A program made the position numbers and the translations under genes. Below are positions 46,198 through 58,320 of a stretch of DNA of 64,000 bases, in pieces (positions within the stretch are counted from its first letter, which is position 1; each line of letters starts with the position of its first letter). The notes under the pieces were generated by a model, which saw nothing but the letters and a program-made list of their open reading frames with translations, made no database searches and was not told the DNA's origin. Source of the DNA: Triplophysa rosa (lineage: Eukaryota; Chordata; Actinopteri; Cypriniformes; Nemacheilidae). The stretch spans positions 7,943,069 to 8,007,068 of the forward strand of contig NC_079895.1 in the NCBI RefSeq assembly GCF_024868665.1, given 5' to 3'.

Positions 46198-46792
46198 AGG
46201 AGTCATATTGCACGGCTAAAACGAATATTATAGTTTGTTTTATATGTAACGCAATGTGTATACACCATTTAAAGTTTAAAAAACGTTGTATTTTCCACAT
46301 ACCGTGCATATTTGTATAACCTCATTGCCCAGCCTCTCTGAAACGCGCTGATTTTTTTTTTTTTACAAAGCTCATCGCTCTGAAAAGCGAGGTGTGCTAT
46401 GATTGGCCAGTTCACCAGTGCGTAGTGATTGGTCAAATACTGCAAGCATTTCACGGAAATGTAACGCCTCTTACCATATTCGGAACATCAGGTTCCAAAG
46501 CAATTGTACTGACAGACGATACAATGAGATTTACAATTACGCCCACCTTAACTACGTGTAGATTTGGGCGGTCTTAGTCAAATCATGTTACGAATTTACG
46601 TAGATTCGCCGGGGTGTGGTTACACGAGGCGTTTCAGGCAAGTCTGGTTGAGCATTCGCTTTTAGATAGAATGCATCTTTTGTTCCCACACTTTCATTTG
46701 TGCAATTTTACGTGTCTAATACATGCATGGGCAACTTATAACACACCAAAAACACAGAAAAACACGTACGTAAGTTCCGCCATATGACCCCT
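46198..46792 (+). mobile_element. TTAA-flanked element, 595 bp, copy 1
   Basis: TTAA at 46194-46197 and 46793-46796. Ends AGGAGTCATATTGC and GCCATATGACCCCT are inverted. It shares CACGGCTAAAACGAATATTA, CTCATCGCTCTGAAAAGCG and GGAACATCAGGTTCCAAA with copy 2 at 52918-53461, in the same orientation. Non-autonomous; piggyBac- or Kolobok-like by its target. Confidence 0.85.
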
Positions 46793-47410
46793 TTAACATG
46801 CGCCTGGACGGAAGATAACTTCCGGTCTGTGTTTGTTTATCGGTCTGGCTAATAATAAAACTATTTGTTGAATGGGTCATGTAACTTTGTCCCATTTAAA
46901 GAAACCATATGGGACATTGACATCTAGCGGTTGAGTACTCTATTGTCTTACAGTTTTTCTCAATTGCTTAAACACATTTCTTGAAATTATGCTTCCTTTT
47001 CTCCAAACTCTAAACACAGATCCAAAACTTCTCACCCAGTTCCCTCAACATCCTATTTTCAGGTCAAAATGAAGCTCTCCACTCAAAACCATTCAAACTT
47101 GCTGAAAAACCAAACTATTCCCGCAGACATGACACACAAGCCCTCAAAAACACTCGCACTACAATATAGTCTTAGACACTGGTGAGATCAATTCAAAACA
47201 CTGTTACTAAAACCTCTTATTTGGATTCAAGAATAATTTAACAGCTTAGTGTTTATTATAATATATATAACATAAAAGAGTGCAGATAGAGCAAAATGCA
47301 ACAATGAGCCTTAGGGAAAAAAATACACTACTGTTAAGTAATCTTAGATGAAAGTAGATGAAGTAGACGATCGTACAAGACAAGAAAAGTGCAAAAACCA
47401 TAGAACAATA

Positions 47411-47558
47411 CATTTACATTTACGCATTTGGGAGACGCTTTCATCCAAAGCGACTTACATTGCATTGTACATTTGTTTCTGACTATATGCAACATAGGAA
47501 TCGAACCCATGACCTTGGCATTGCTAGTGCCATGCTCCAACCACTGAGCCACAGGAAA
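47411..47558 (-). mobile_element. tRNA-derived SINE with V-SINE-like tail
   Basis: On the - strand: A box TGGCTCAGTGG (47541-47551) and B box GGGTTCGATTCC (47497-47508), then a tail AAGTCGCTTTGGATGAAAGC ending in AAATGTAAATG. This tail is the one shared by fish V-SINEs and their partner LINE. A separate tail-only fragment is at 47611-47667. Confidence 0.9.
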
Positions 47559-47610
47559 GCACAATATGAACTGAACATGCAACACAAATACAGTAAAACT
47601 GCATAAATAA

Positions 47611-47667
47611 CATTTCCATTTCCATTTTGCAGACGCGTTTATCTAAAGCGACTTACAGAGAAGATAA
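47611..47667 (-). mobile_element. V-SINE/LINE tail fragment
   Basis: On the - strand AAGTCGCTTTAGATAAACGCG then TCTGCAAAATGG followed by GGAAATGGAAATG, the 3' tail of the SINE family without its tRNA head; it may be the 3' end of the partner LINE. Confidence 0.75.
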
Positions 47668-49608
47668 AGGAAACAAAATCGATTTGTCAATAGGAGGCAA
47701 AACAGTAAATACTGCAAATATGGCATCCTCTGCACCTTTGGCCCAATTTCGTAAAAGTATACTATAGCAGATTTTCTTTACTGTAAGTAGTTGTCGCTGA
47801 GTTCCGCAAAAACAAGGAACATGTAAAAAAGGATACAATTACAAATTTGTAAACTTGACAGTCACAAATTTGAGGGTGTACATGTGCTACAGTTTTACTG
47901 GATACAGAATAGTGACATTTTTCTCATATTACTGTAATTTCTGTTACTGTGTGCTGTAATTATACGGTATGTTTCCTGTAAGTAGTATAAAGCCCTGTAG
48001 ATGATTCTATGATGCAATTTCATAGCACTATCACTTGTGCTCCTATTGATATTATCCTGAGATTATGATTGGTGTGTCATCAGTTTTACTACTGAATGTT
48101 TACTGATGGATAAATGTGTGCTATTTGAGTTTACAACGTGACACTTCAGTTCATTATATTATGTGTTTGTGTTTTCTGAATGAGAACATGGTTAAACCTT
48201 TGCTAAATAAGGACGTTTCTGTGTGGAGTTTTGCAGAAATCACTTAAGGAATTGACATGTGAGTGAAAACAAGTGAAATGTGTTAAATGTTTTGAGAAAT
48301 GTGTCAATTTTTTGAGAACTGAGTGAATGGTTTGGAAAATTGTGCCAACCGTATCAGTTTTAGTGCGTTAGAAATCGAGGAAAACTGTAATACAAAATAT
48401 TGGAGAGGCAAGTTAAGCCAAGTAACGGTTCTTTAGCTTGTTATCGGAAATAATCTACAGGCACTCTATTGTTTCGGATGTGTACCGGAAGTTAAGTTTT
48501 ATCCACAAACGCATGCATGCGCAGTAACGCTTGTTTATATGTTGTTGCTTTGAAACTGTCTATACAGTTTCTCACTTCCACCAGTACGGATCAGATATTT
48601 TTATAGATGTATGAATCACCTACTTTTTTCATTCTGCACTTCTTATCAACTTTTTTATCCGATTTCAGGCTATTTTTAAAGAGGAAGAAGCCACTCGATA
48701 TAAACTTCCTGTTTCAGTGGAAATTACATCAGCACATTGAACAAAGCTGCAAACGATGCATTCATTTTCAAGCACCTTACGTGGGTTTTTAACTTAAAAT
48801 GTCTTTGGGTGAACATTTTGTTTAACTTGATCACGTTTTCTGCTCCCAGTGAGAGTCAAATACTACATTTGACACATTTTACTGTATTTAAAACCACCAC
48901 AGAGAATTCTGCAGATAATCATAAATCAGTTATTGAACAAGTACATAAAAATCTGTGTTCAAAACTTTCAATTAACCTTACTTTCAATCCACATGAAATA
49001 CTCCAATTTTATGTTTCAAACAGGATTGCAGTAGAGAGAAAAAGTTATGGATTTCACCCGTTAAATAATTTCATATTAACGTCTATAATTTACAGTTATG
49101 CTAATAATTATTTCCAGTAGGAATTATTTATTCTAATTATTGTCACTAAAGAATTAATTTGATTATAAATATATTATTTTATGTTGTTGTTGAACATTTA
49201 TGTTTTATATTGTAATACCTATGAGAGTTTGTTATTTATACTAGTAATTTTCTTTTTTTAAGGTTGTTTAAAACAGGAAGGCTTATTCCTATTAATCTGA
49301 TTGATTTGCTATTTTGTTATCATGTTTATTCTGTATACTCAAACCTCTTTATAAACCTCCCTCAAGGGGATGTTGTCACAGGAAAACAGTGCAGGCATTA
49401 TAGAACATAAAGTCTCTGATGTTAAGGGAGTTTGGTTTGTTAGATGCTGAAAGCAGCTCTATGAGCTCATGCCCATCGCCGCACAACTCTCTCCCCTTCA
49501 GAAAGACACACAACCAGCCTCTTTGAAACCCTCAGAGTCTGCGGCCTCAACCTATAAATAGGCATTTGTAATTCTCTCTTACCCTAACCCATCATTTCTC
49601 CACCGCAG

Positions 49609-49782
49609 ATGTTCCCTCGAACCCTTACTCTGTGCGCTTGAGTTCTGTGGCCCAGCGCGTGGCCACAGTTACCTTCATAAAGCCGGACTCCCACGGCGGC
49701 GTACCCATCAGTCACTACCTCGTCAAATACAAAGACATCAGCTCACATGACTGGAAGGATGTGAAATCACAGGGGACACAGA
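49609..49782 (+). CDS. ncam2: ncam2 exon 12: start of FN1
   Basis: 174 bp, residues 475-531 plus split codons: VPSNPYSVRLSSVAQRV, ATVTFIKPDSHGGVPISHY, LVKYKDISSHDWKDV. The P-D-S-x-G-G-x-P-I-x-x-Y pattern is the characteristic B-C strand of NCAM FNIII domains. Acceptor TTCTCCACCGCAG|AT, donor A|GTAAGT; phase 1/1. Confidence 0.95.
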
Positions 49783-51439
49783 GTAAGTACAAAAGTTGTT
49801 TCACTGCTCCGTTTCATCGATTCTTGTGTTAAACCGCCGAATGAATTATAGATTGAACAATTGTTTCTGCCTACAGATTAGCTCTTTGTTAGTCGGCTTA
49901 TAGTTTGTGGAGTAAATGATTCAGTGCCTCAATATGGATGCCTTGTTTCTGAAAAGCAGACCCAGACCCATCTTTGCTGGGTTTTATTTGTATATACAGT
50001 ATATGCAGTAACAGGCTTTTAAATTAAAATTAAAATGTATTAACTTTGAATATCAGTCATTGGAAACAGATCAAGGTGAAGAAATTTTGTTCTTTCTGTA
50101 CTCTGTTACCCGAGCCATCATTCTCAATGCAGTCACATAAAACATATGACTACAAGCAGAACTGCCTAAAGTTTACAGCTGCCTTCAAGGACCAAAGTAA
50201 AAGTGTGAGATGACCTCTGGGAGATTCAACTCTAGTACAACCTGAATTTAAAGTGCTTTAAGATCTTGTGCTTTTTTACCCACAACACCCAGAAGGATTG
50301 GCAGAAACTTTAAGGACAGATTACTGTTGATAAGCAACTTAGACTCTTTGAAGGACTCCAAGTTAATATGCATAATGCTGAAAATGTTGTGGCCAGGAGC
50401 ATGATTGGTAAAAGCAACAATTTGACACGTTGTGCATAATTTAGGAGACCAACTGGGACTTAATGTTAATATGTTCATTAGAACCCCCTCTCTCTCTTTT
50501 CCCCCGTAGTCAGTTATTTTATCACTTCAAACTTTTTTTGATCATCAAAATGACATTTAAACGTTCTTTTTCCTATAAAATAATTTCTGCATACTTAAAT
50601 TGTCATGACACGGGGTGAGACATGGACAAGAGGACCCAAGTGCAGACAGTGGGTAAGGGGTTAACAAGACATTTTAATAATGAAACAAAACAAAAACCCA
50701 CGAGGGGGTAATATAATAAAACAAGGGAAGATCACGACATGATAAAACAGGACTAAGACTAACTACACTGAAACTAGACTGGAGATAACATAAACAAGGA
50801 CTACAATTAACTAAACTAGACTTGACAGGGAACAAGAACTCACCAGACGAATGACAGATAACACAATGAACCAGCACAGGACAGAGAACAAAGGGGCATT
50901 AAATAATGGATCAAATCAAAAGGGGACAGGCGTGGGGCATGAACTAATAATGAGCACTAACGAGGAAACAAGAGGGCAGGAACAATGACGAGACCTGGAG
51001 AGAGTATGGCAAGCCAAAAGGGCCAAAACGCCTCTTTCCACATGAAGCAAGAGGTTCTGCCATGGATCTGCCACAAGATCAAGAAAAGCAAGACAAGATG
51101 GGGCAGAACCATGACATAAATAGCCAGAATATAACTACTACCTTTTCTTCATTTAGTATAAGTGTATGCAAATTAGTTGCACCAGCTCGGACTACAGTAT
51201 CTGATCCACTCGGTCAACTGTGTGATGTGATTGGTTTGTGATGTATAAAACAGGCAGTTACAAATCGTGTTAAACAGCAGTGTCCTGCAGAAAAAAAGAA
51301 AGAAACCCTCATAGACATTTTAATGGTTCCCATTAAAATATTAGCTTTTTCCATTAAAACCATTACAAAATTACTTTTAGTAGTGTTTTTTCAGCCTTTA
51401 TTCTCACTCTTTCTATGTCTGTATGTCTTTTTCTCGCAG
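49783..51439 (+). other. ncam2: Intron 12 (1657 bp)
   Basis: Contains an antisense solo LTR at 50601-51116; the other sequence is AT-rich and shows no exon. In NCAM1 the mini-exons of the muscle-specific domain lie at the FN1-internal position; nothing comparable is visible here. Confidence 0.75.
50601..51116 (-). mobile_element. Solo LTR, 516 bp, antisense
   Basis: Read on the - strand it runs from TGTCATGGTTCTGCC to GTGTCATGACA, flanked by an exact 5-bp duplication TAAAT (50596-50600, 51117-51121). CTTGTGGCAGA and TTGTTAACCCC blocks are shared with the sense copy at 21308-21921. Confidence 0.92.
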
Positions 51440-51559
51440 CAATAGTTTTGCTCACAAACCTTGAGCCCAACACAACATATGAGTTGCAGGTAGCCGCGGT
51501 GAACGGGAAAGGTCAAGGGGAGTTCAGCCGCACGGAAAGCTTTCAAACCCTGCCCATCA
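51440..51559 (+). CDS. ncam2: ncam2 exon 13: rest of FN1
   Basis: 120 bp, residues 533-571 plus split codons: [39 protein letters not shown]. The L-x-P-N-T-x-Y-x-x-x-V signature marks the E-F strands of an FNIII fold; NTT is a sequon. Acceptor TTTTTCTCGCAG|CA, donor A|GTGAGT; phase 1/1. VNGKGQG is conserved in NCAM2. Confidence 0.95.
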
Positions 51560-51715
51560 GTGAGTCTCCTTCTCTCTGACCTTTGTATGATGTTGCTTTA
51601 AAAAGATCTTCAGCAGTTTCACTTATGCAATGATAATTTGCCACTGACCATCAAAACTAAGTTAATTGTTGAATATGCGCGTGGATCATTCATGTCGCTT
51701 CCTTTTGATATTCAG

Positions 51716-51837
51716 GAGAGCCCAGTCCACCGTCAGTTCAGGGCCAGCGAGGGGTGGGGAAAGCATATCGTCTGGGTCTGGTCAAGCAGGACGATGGAGG
51801 AATGCCCATTCTGGAGTACATTGTCAAATATAAAACA
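51716..51837 (+). CDS. ncam2: ncam2 exon 14: start of FN2
   Basis: 122 bp, residues 573-612 after a split Arg codon: [42 protein letters not shown] is the B-C strand signature of the second NCAM FNIII. It follows a 156-bp intron, the shortest here. Acceptor TTGATATTCAG|GA, donor ACA|GTAAGT; phase 1 in, phase 0 out. Confidence 0.95.
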
Positions 51838-52917
51838 GTAAGTTAACTGTAGTTGACTGATCTTTACTGCAAGGTGCATTCAAACGTTCTGTTTTGGGAA
51901 AAGAGTTATACAAATAAATTGAATTAAAGATAATGTTTTCAAACACTTTTTAATTTTAAATTAGAAAGTGTAAATTATCTTATTGTGTGTTTTTACAATC
52001 ATTTTGATTTAAAAATCTTGTAGAGCTTGACTATAGTGAGGCTAAAGTGAGATATTGTCCCAGGTTTTTAAAAAATGATGAAAATATTATTTGTTTATTT
52101 TAATTCAATTAAAATGGGCAAAAAGTGCATGTGGAAATGCCACGGCAATTGTAGAATGACTTAGCAAGATCAGAAGATAACCAAGCCGTAACGGGTAACA
52201 CTTAACAGAAATCTTTTTGTGGTAAAAGGATAAACAACATTAGAAACTCTTTCCTCCTATGTGTTGATTAAACATCTCCTTCACAACACTCCCACTTTTT
52301 CATATTGTAAATGTGAGCTATTCCTGTTTTTTTATCATGACTGAAACACAAATGGGGACTTTTAGGTTGTTTCCTTAGGTAATTGACCCTTCGCAAGCAG
52401 TTTGATTGACAAGCGATCTGACCAATCATAACGCTGATATTATGTTCCCTCGTGACTGACCGCCATTTTGGCCGACAAACAAACCAGTCCAACAAACCTG
52501 GCGTAGTAGTGCTTTGGTGATTAATATGAAAAAAAATGCTTTTTAATTATTGTAATAGTAAACAGAGATACAGTATATATACCCAGCTTTAATAGACGTT
52601 CACACTATAACGATAAATGATAACTAAGTTATAACTTCATTCTAAATGAAGGAGAATAGCGGAGTTCACATCACAACTATACTAATATAGATACGAGACA
52701 CGATATTGTTGGAATCATTAATGTACAAATTACAGACAGGAGTGTTCGGGAAGTGGTGTTTTAAGGCGGTATATAATACTTATTGATATATTACTTACAT
52801 ATTACAAGTATGAGCAAGCTGGCAAGATATGCTTTGCGTTCCTGTGATATGATGAGCGCACCTTCAGCCTTCAGAGAGCATTTTAAAGGAAAGACGTTTT
52901 CAGCAATGAAGTTTTAA

Positions 52918-53461
52918 AGGGGTCATATGACACGGCTAAAACGAATATTATTGTTTGTTTTAGATGTAATGCAATTGTATACACGATTTAAGGTTAAAAA
53001 ACGCAGTATTTTTCCTCATACTGTGCATGTTTGTATCTCATCTTTGACCCGCCTCTCTGAAATGCGCAGATTTTTTACAAAGCTCATCGCTCTGAAAAGC
53101 GAGGTGTGCTATGATTGGCCAGTTAATCAGTGCATATTGGTGGAATACTGCAAGTGTGCGATGGAAATGTAACCCCTCTTTCCATATTTGGAACATCAGG
53201 TTCCAAAACAATTGTACTGACAGGTACGCCCACCTTACTTGCGTATACATTTGGGCGGTCTTAGTCAAATCATACCACGAACTGATGTAGATTTGTGGGG
53301 GTGTGGTTACACGAGGCGTTTCAGGCAGGTCTGGGTGAGCAATCGCTTTTAGATGGAATGCATCTTTTGTTCCAACACTTTCATTTTTGCAATTTTACGT
53401 GTCTAATACATGCATGGGCAACTTATAACAGAAAAACATGTTTTCGCGCCATATGACCCCT
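52918..53461 (+). mobile_element. TTAA-flanked element, 544 bp, copy 2
   Basis: TTAA at 52914-52917 and 53462-53465; ends AGGGGTCATATGACAC and GCGCCATATGACCCCT are inverted. It aligns by eye along its length with copy 1 at 46198-46792, in the same orientation, with several short deletions. Confidence 0.88.
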
Positions 53462-54383
53462 TTAAAGCAATAGCTGTACTGTGTTTGTTGTATTTAACAC
53501 AAATAAAGATTAAGACACTGATGGACTGTTATTCTTTTCTGTACTGAACTAATATTTAAAAGTTTACTTTCGTTTTCACAAAGAAGGATCACGGCCGACC
53601 AAAACTCTGCCCAAAGTTACTCTCTCTCTAAAATTGTCATTACACATTTAGGTTAGCTATACATCCATTTGTGTGACAGTAGTAGCCTACTGCATCACGC
53701 GAGTTTAAAATCAACATAACGACGATAACGTTATTGTCTGCTGCAAATATAGGCATAATTACATCTCAAATCCTGAATGTATCCCTCGAATGCATATTGC
53801 AGACCTTTCTGTCTGAAATCAGTGTGTCATTTTTCCAGAAATTCTTCACTATTTCCCCAGGGAGTGCACAAATTTACACCGGGAGCGCATGGCTGATACC
53901 GAAAGCTTTTCGGACGTAGCAACAGGAAGGAAGGGGGGCAGGGTTTTTCGAAGGGTCAATTTCCAGCAAAATAGCACTTTGCAACAAAATTGTCCTTATT
54001 CGTTAACTAGCTGGAGAAAAACGGTATTATACAGTATCCTGTGGTTTTGCTGTTTATAAGTGTGCAATCTGAGATTGAGCAAAAATGCAGAGGGGGTGTT
54101 ATTGCGATAAACATGTGGAGAAGAGTGGGCGACGGTTTCGATAATGAGCACAGAAAATACGTCTCCCTTCTGTATGCACCAGCACCAGCTGGGGTGAACA
54201 TAAAAATATGGTTAACTGATGCTTACGTGAGATGCTGTTACTGATCCGTTGTGTTTAGATGAACGCTATGGAACTGATGGTGGTGTGGGTGGGAGAAGGC
54301 GGTTTGTGTGTGCGGTTCCCTGACCTGCCTTTAGAAAGTTCAATGCTTGTGAGGAACTTCCTTTCTGTATTTCACCTGTCATT

Positions 54384-54903
54384 TACAGTGCATTACAAAA
54401 GTATTCATCCCCCTTCGTTTTATTCACATTTATGTTGCTGCCTTATCTTAATCTACTTTAAATAAAAAAAACTGTACATTAATCTACACTCCATGCACAA
54501 TAATGACAAAACAAAAAAACAGATTTGTGACAACTTTGCAAATTTATTAAAAATAAACAAAAATAAGTACATTGCATAAGTATTCACACCCTTTTCTGGG
54601 ACACTTGAAATTTAGCTCAGAAGCATTAGTTTTGCTTGTTGATGTTTCTACACTTCGAGTGGAGTTAACCTGTGGCAAATTCAATTGAATAAGTATGATT
54701 TGGAGCGGCACATACCTCTCAATAAAAGGTGCAACAGCTGAAAATGCATATCAAAGTGAAAACCAAGACATGAGGTCAAAAGAACTGCCAGTGGAGCTCT
54801 GAGACAGGATTGTATCAAGACACAGATTCTGAAAGAAATCTGCTGTATTGAAGGCTCACAGAATCATGTAGCCTCCATTGCAATACTTCTGCAAGGCACT
54901 GTA
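54384..54903 (+). mobile_element. Tc1/mariner-like element, decayed
   Basis: Ends TACAGTGCATTACAAAAGTATTC and TACTTCTGCAAGGCACTGTA are inverted with TA at both borders, as in fish Tc1-like elements. A second inner arm, CATTGCATAAGTATTCACACCC, is at 54570. The right part still reads like the start of a Tc1 transposase region (an ATCAAGACACAGATTCTG stretch), but no open frame remains and most of the gene is missing. Confidence 0.82.
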
Positions 54904-55414
54904 AATGTGAAGTCCATATTAGGGTTTTAGTCGGAAAAATGCCTGTTAGAGGTTCTCCAAGTGAATCAGAATTGTTCCAATGCATCCTTTCCTTTCAATG
55001 ACCTTTAACACTCCAAAGGCAAAAAGAAACATGTTGTTACGTGGTATGGGGATAGTCGTGTCAAAACAAGTTTTGGGAGCACAAACTGTTGTCATGACAT
55101 GGCAAGGAGAGTATTTGTTTATTTTTCATTTCAGTGGCACATCAAGTTGCATCAGATTTGTTTGTTTAGTTTTATCAATTGATCTTATCTTATTTCGAAT
55201 GAGCCGTTTAGGATTACAGGTTAAAGCAGTGAATCTCAATCTTTTTGACTTCAAGGCTTGCATATTGTCCACAACATATGAAGGTCCCCGCTCACAATTT
55301 CAGTTACAGTTTCATACTTCATATTTTATTCTAGAGCTTGGCATAACTAGAAATATACGTTATAAAAACATGAAATAACAATTTAATGCTTGTTTTGTCA
55401 TTTTAGATCACTTG

Positions 55415-55725
55415 AAGAGATAGGTCACCCAAAAATGAAAATTCTGTCATCATTTATTCACCCTCTTGTCATTTCAAATCTGTTTGACTTTCTTTCTTCT
55501 GCAGAACACAAAAGAAGATATTTTGAAGAATGTTGGTAACCAAACATCGGCGGTATCCATTGACTTGCGTTGGTTTTGTGTCCATACAATAGAAGTAAAT
55601 GGGTACCGCTGTTGTTCGGTTACAAATATTCTTCAAATTATTTTTTGTGTAAGTCATACAGGTTTGAAATAACACGAGCGCGAGTAAATGATGACTGAAT
55701 TTTCATTTTGGGCATACTGTCCCTT
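55415..55725. mobile_element. Foldback MITE copy
   Basis: Outer arms AGGTCACCCAAAAATGAAAA and GAATTTTCATTTTGGGCATAC, closing with CCCTTTAAGG; inner AACACAAAAGAAGATATTTTG. The loop has GGTTTTGTGTCCATACAATAG. Confidence 0.9.
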
Positions 55726-57002
55726 TAAGGCATCCGTTGATTTGCTGGTCAAGTGGCAACATTTTTGCTTTGAATACAAAGAGTTTGAGGTTCTAATTCA
55801 ATCTTATGTGTGTTTTAATAAACCTAAATTACAGCAGTACGTCAGTGTCTGCATACGAACATCTTTCTGTCTTCTGCCAAAACATTGTATATCACTGTCT
55901 TCATGCTGTCCCTTTAATTGTTTACGGTAAATATTTGGTAGCGGCATAATATTAGACGAATTGTCAACAAGACTTCAAATAAATCTCTAACACTAATCCC
56001 CTTGAGGGTGTCTGTAGTCTAAAAAGCCCCGTGTAATGCATCGGGCGGGTTGCCACGGCACCGCAGTCTCACACGAGCCGTGCGGTTTGTTTACAGGATG
56101 TGAGAGGATGTTGAGTGATGCCACACTAGCATGTCCACACATCCACCGCAGCCCTACAGAGCATCTGGGTCCTTCGCTTTCTCTCACAATCCCTGTTTGT
56201 TTTTCCCCTCATGGGTTGCAGTGTTTCCTCATTTACTTCATTTCTGACTGTCTCACTCTGTTTGTGATGCCTGGCTTCCTCCACAGCCCTAATAGGGTCC
56301 GCCAGCATCTTCCCCCCTCACTCATTTGTACATGCCCCCTCTTTTCTCTTTTATCTCTCCCTGTCTCATTTACGTTCTCTCTGATACCCTGTGCACAGGA
56401 AGGTGAGAACAGGGGAATGGATATGTCACAGCCTGCGGAGACAGTCACAGGACGCCTAGGGACTGTCAACCTATGAAAAGCACATTCAACCATTTAGCCT
56501 TTAAAGAGCCGAGGCGTTTTAAAAATGTCAAAATATAAAAGCAACAGGCTTTTGAAGGCAGCCTGTGTGGGCTTAGTTTGAAAATTCCAGCCGATGGAGC
56601 AGACTGCACGGACACACACACTTTATTACACACAAACTCATTCGTTTTTACTGTGCAGGCATTAAGAGTATAATGGGTGCGTCTGCTATATGAGTGCTAA
56701 GAAAACGTTTCAGAATGAGAGAAAATAATCTCTTTCTTGTGAGTTGTTCTGAAGGAGCAGATGGCCTCTCAGGCCACTTTTATAAAAAAATTATATTATT
56801 AAATTTCTTCCTGTAATGGTTTTGAAGGATTTGCCTGCGAAAAGGCAAGCAGTGGCTTTATTCGCTGGGTTTAACATATATTCTTCCTGATGCATTTAAT
56901 ATGAGCAGACAATAAGAGAGAAGTATAAAATATGAGTCAGGAGTTGAACATCTGCAGATGTGAATACAAGAAATCACTAGATGAGGTGCAGAGAGCGTAT
57001 AA

Positions 57003-57250
57003 AGGAATACTTCACCAAAAAAATGAAAATTCTATTATCATTTATTCACCCTCTTGTCATTCCAAACCTGTATGACTTTTTGACTTCTATGCAACACAAA
57101 AAAACGATATTTTGAGGAATATTTTACAATGGAAGTCAATTGCGGCCAATGTTGTTTGGTTAACAATTGCATTCCTTTGTGTTCTGCATCAGAAAAAGGA
57201 AATATAGGTGTGGAATGAGATTAAGGTGATAAATGATAAAGGAATTTTCA
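57003..57250. mobile_element. Foldback MITE copy, short
   Basis: AGGAATACTTCACCAAAAAA opens; CCCTCTTGTCATTCCAAACC and ATGCAACACAAAAAAACG follow; the right arm is a decayed ATGAGATTAAGGTGATAAATG. It ends about 200 bp before exon 15. Confidence 0.85.
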
Positions 57251-57447
57251 TTCACATTCACCACTTATGAATCAAGCCCACAAAGACTCGAATGCGATAA
57301 TTTAAACTATTCATATTGTCATGAAAGTTTAATGAGAATTCATTTTTAATGCCGTAAAGCATAGTCAGTTTATAGCCTCGTGTGTGTGTGTGTTTTCTTG
57401 TGTACGTTTGCACATGAAAGCTTAACTACACCTGTGGTTTTCTGCAG

Positions 57448-57622
57448 GATAAGGAAGAGCAATGGATGACGAAACTGGTTCCAGGCGCGAACGATTTCGT
57501 TCTGCTTCAGCCGCTCCAGTGGAACACTCAGTATGAAGTCGAGATCACGGCTCGCAACGTCAAAGGCTTGTCTGAACCCACCTTCGTGAAATTCTCCATG
57601 CCTCAGAAGCCTGATATTACAG
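57448..57622 (+). CDS. ncam2: ncam2 exon 15: rest of FN2
   Basis: 175 bp, residues 613-670: DKEEQWMTKLVPGANDF, VLLQPLQWNTQYEVEITARN, VKGLSEPTFVKFSMPQKPD. The L-x-P-L-x-W-x-T-x-Y-x-V motif and the closing FSMP-x-KP match the end of the NCAM2 ectodomain. Acceptor GGTTTTCTGCAG|GAT, donor ACA G|GTACAC. Phase 0 in, phase 1 out. It is the branch point: downstream the message can continue into the GPI exon or, presumably, into a transmembrane exon outside the window. Confidence 0.95.
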
Positions 57623-57997
57623 GTACACGCACTTCCACAACACATGCAAAGTATGGGTCTGTTTCCGTTAGCTCAGTATCATGCGACAAATTAAGTCTGA
57701 TTACCTACAGCACTTCATCACCCACTCACAGTATAGCAGAAATTATATGTCTCCCGTCATAATTACATGCTTCAGCGCACATGCCAGGCACCCACACTCG
57801 GTGGAGCTCACGTACCCTGCTCACATGTGTCGGATCCACTATCAGACATGCGTAACACGCTGTAATCCTTTCAAATGTGTATGAGCGATTTGACAACTAT
57901 CATTATAAATATAAATATCATTAGTTACGTTTTTTTAAGTTTGAATTAATCAAGTGCTTGCCTGGGAGTCTTTTGTTTTATTACTTTTTTAAATACG

Positions 57998-58320
57998 TTA
58001 ATGGGAAAGTTCATTTTGTCATCATTTTCTCACCCTCTTGTCATTTTAAACCTGTATGTCTTTCTTTCTTCTGCAGAACACAAAAGAGGATATGTTGAAA
58101 GAATGTTGGCAACCGAACAACGGCTGTGTACCCATTGGCTTGCATTGGTTTTGTGTCCATACAATAGAAGTGAATGGCTACCGCCGTTGTACCGCCGGTT
58201 ATTCTTCAAAATATCTTCTTTTGTGTTCTCCGGAAGAAAAGAAAGTTATACAGATTTGAAATGAAAAGAGGGTGAGTAAATGATGACAGAATTTTCATTT
58301 TTGGGGGAACTAGCCCTTTA
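57998..58320. mobile_element. Foldback MITE copy
   Basis: CATCATTTTCTCACCCTCTTG, CTTCTGCAGAACACAAAAGAGG on the left and CTTCTTTTGTGTTCTCCGG, GGGTGAGTAAATGATGACAG on the right. Closes with GAATTTTCATTTTTGGGGGAAC and CCCTTTAA. Confidence 0.9.

Larger units (their letters stand above)
46948..48390. mobile_element. 1.4-kb element with TTACAGTTTT ends
   Basis: The left end TTACAGTTTTTCTCAATTGCT and the right end GAAATCGAGGAAAACTGTAA are inverted repeats. The interior has TTTTGAGAAATGTGTCAA-like repeats and two V-SINE pieces (47411-47558, 47611-47667). There is no transposase frame. Superfamily not assigned. Confidence 0.7.
43524..49608 (+). other. ncam2: Intron 11 (6085 bp), repeat-rich
   Basis: Contains foldback MITEs (43908-44323, 44968-45290), a hAT MITE (44330-44595), an AT-rich palindromic stretch (44830-44905), a TTAA element (46198-46792) and a 1.4-kb element with V-SINE pieces (46948-48390). 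The remaining 45300-46190 and 48400-49600 show no exon. A phrase ACTTCCGGTCTGTGTTTG near 46818 recurs in inverse in intron 3 near 22370, suggesting another dispersed repeat. Confidence 0.8.
51838..57447 (+). other. ncam2: Intron 14 (5610 bp), repeat-rich
   Basis: Includes a PIF-like MITE fragment near 52590-52720, a TTAA element (52918-53461), a decayed Tc1-like element (54384-54903) and two foldback MITEs (55415-55725, 57003-57250). Stretches 51840-52580, 53470-54380 and 55740-57000 show no exon. Confidence 0.8.

Noticed and set aside
57623..57762. Read-through of exon 15 into intron 15 as a secreted isoform
   Set aside because: The frame stays open for 46 codons after a good GT donor, but the extension has no features and the in-phase GPI exon is a much better continuation.
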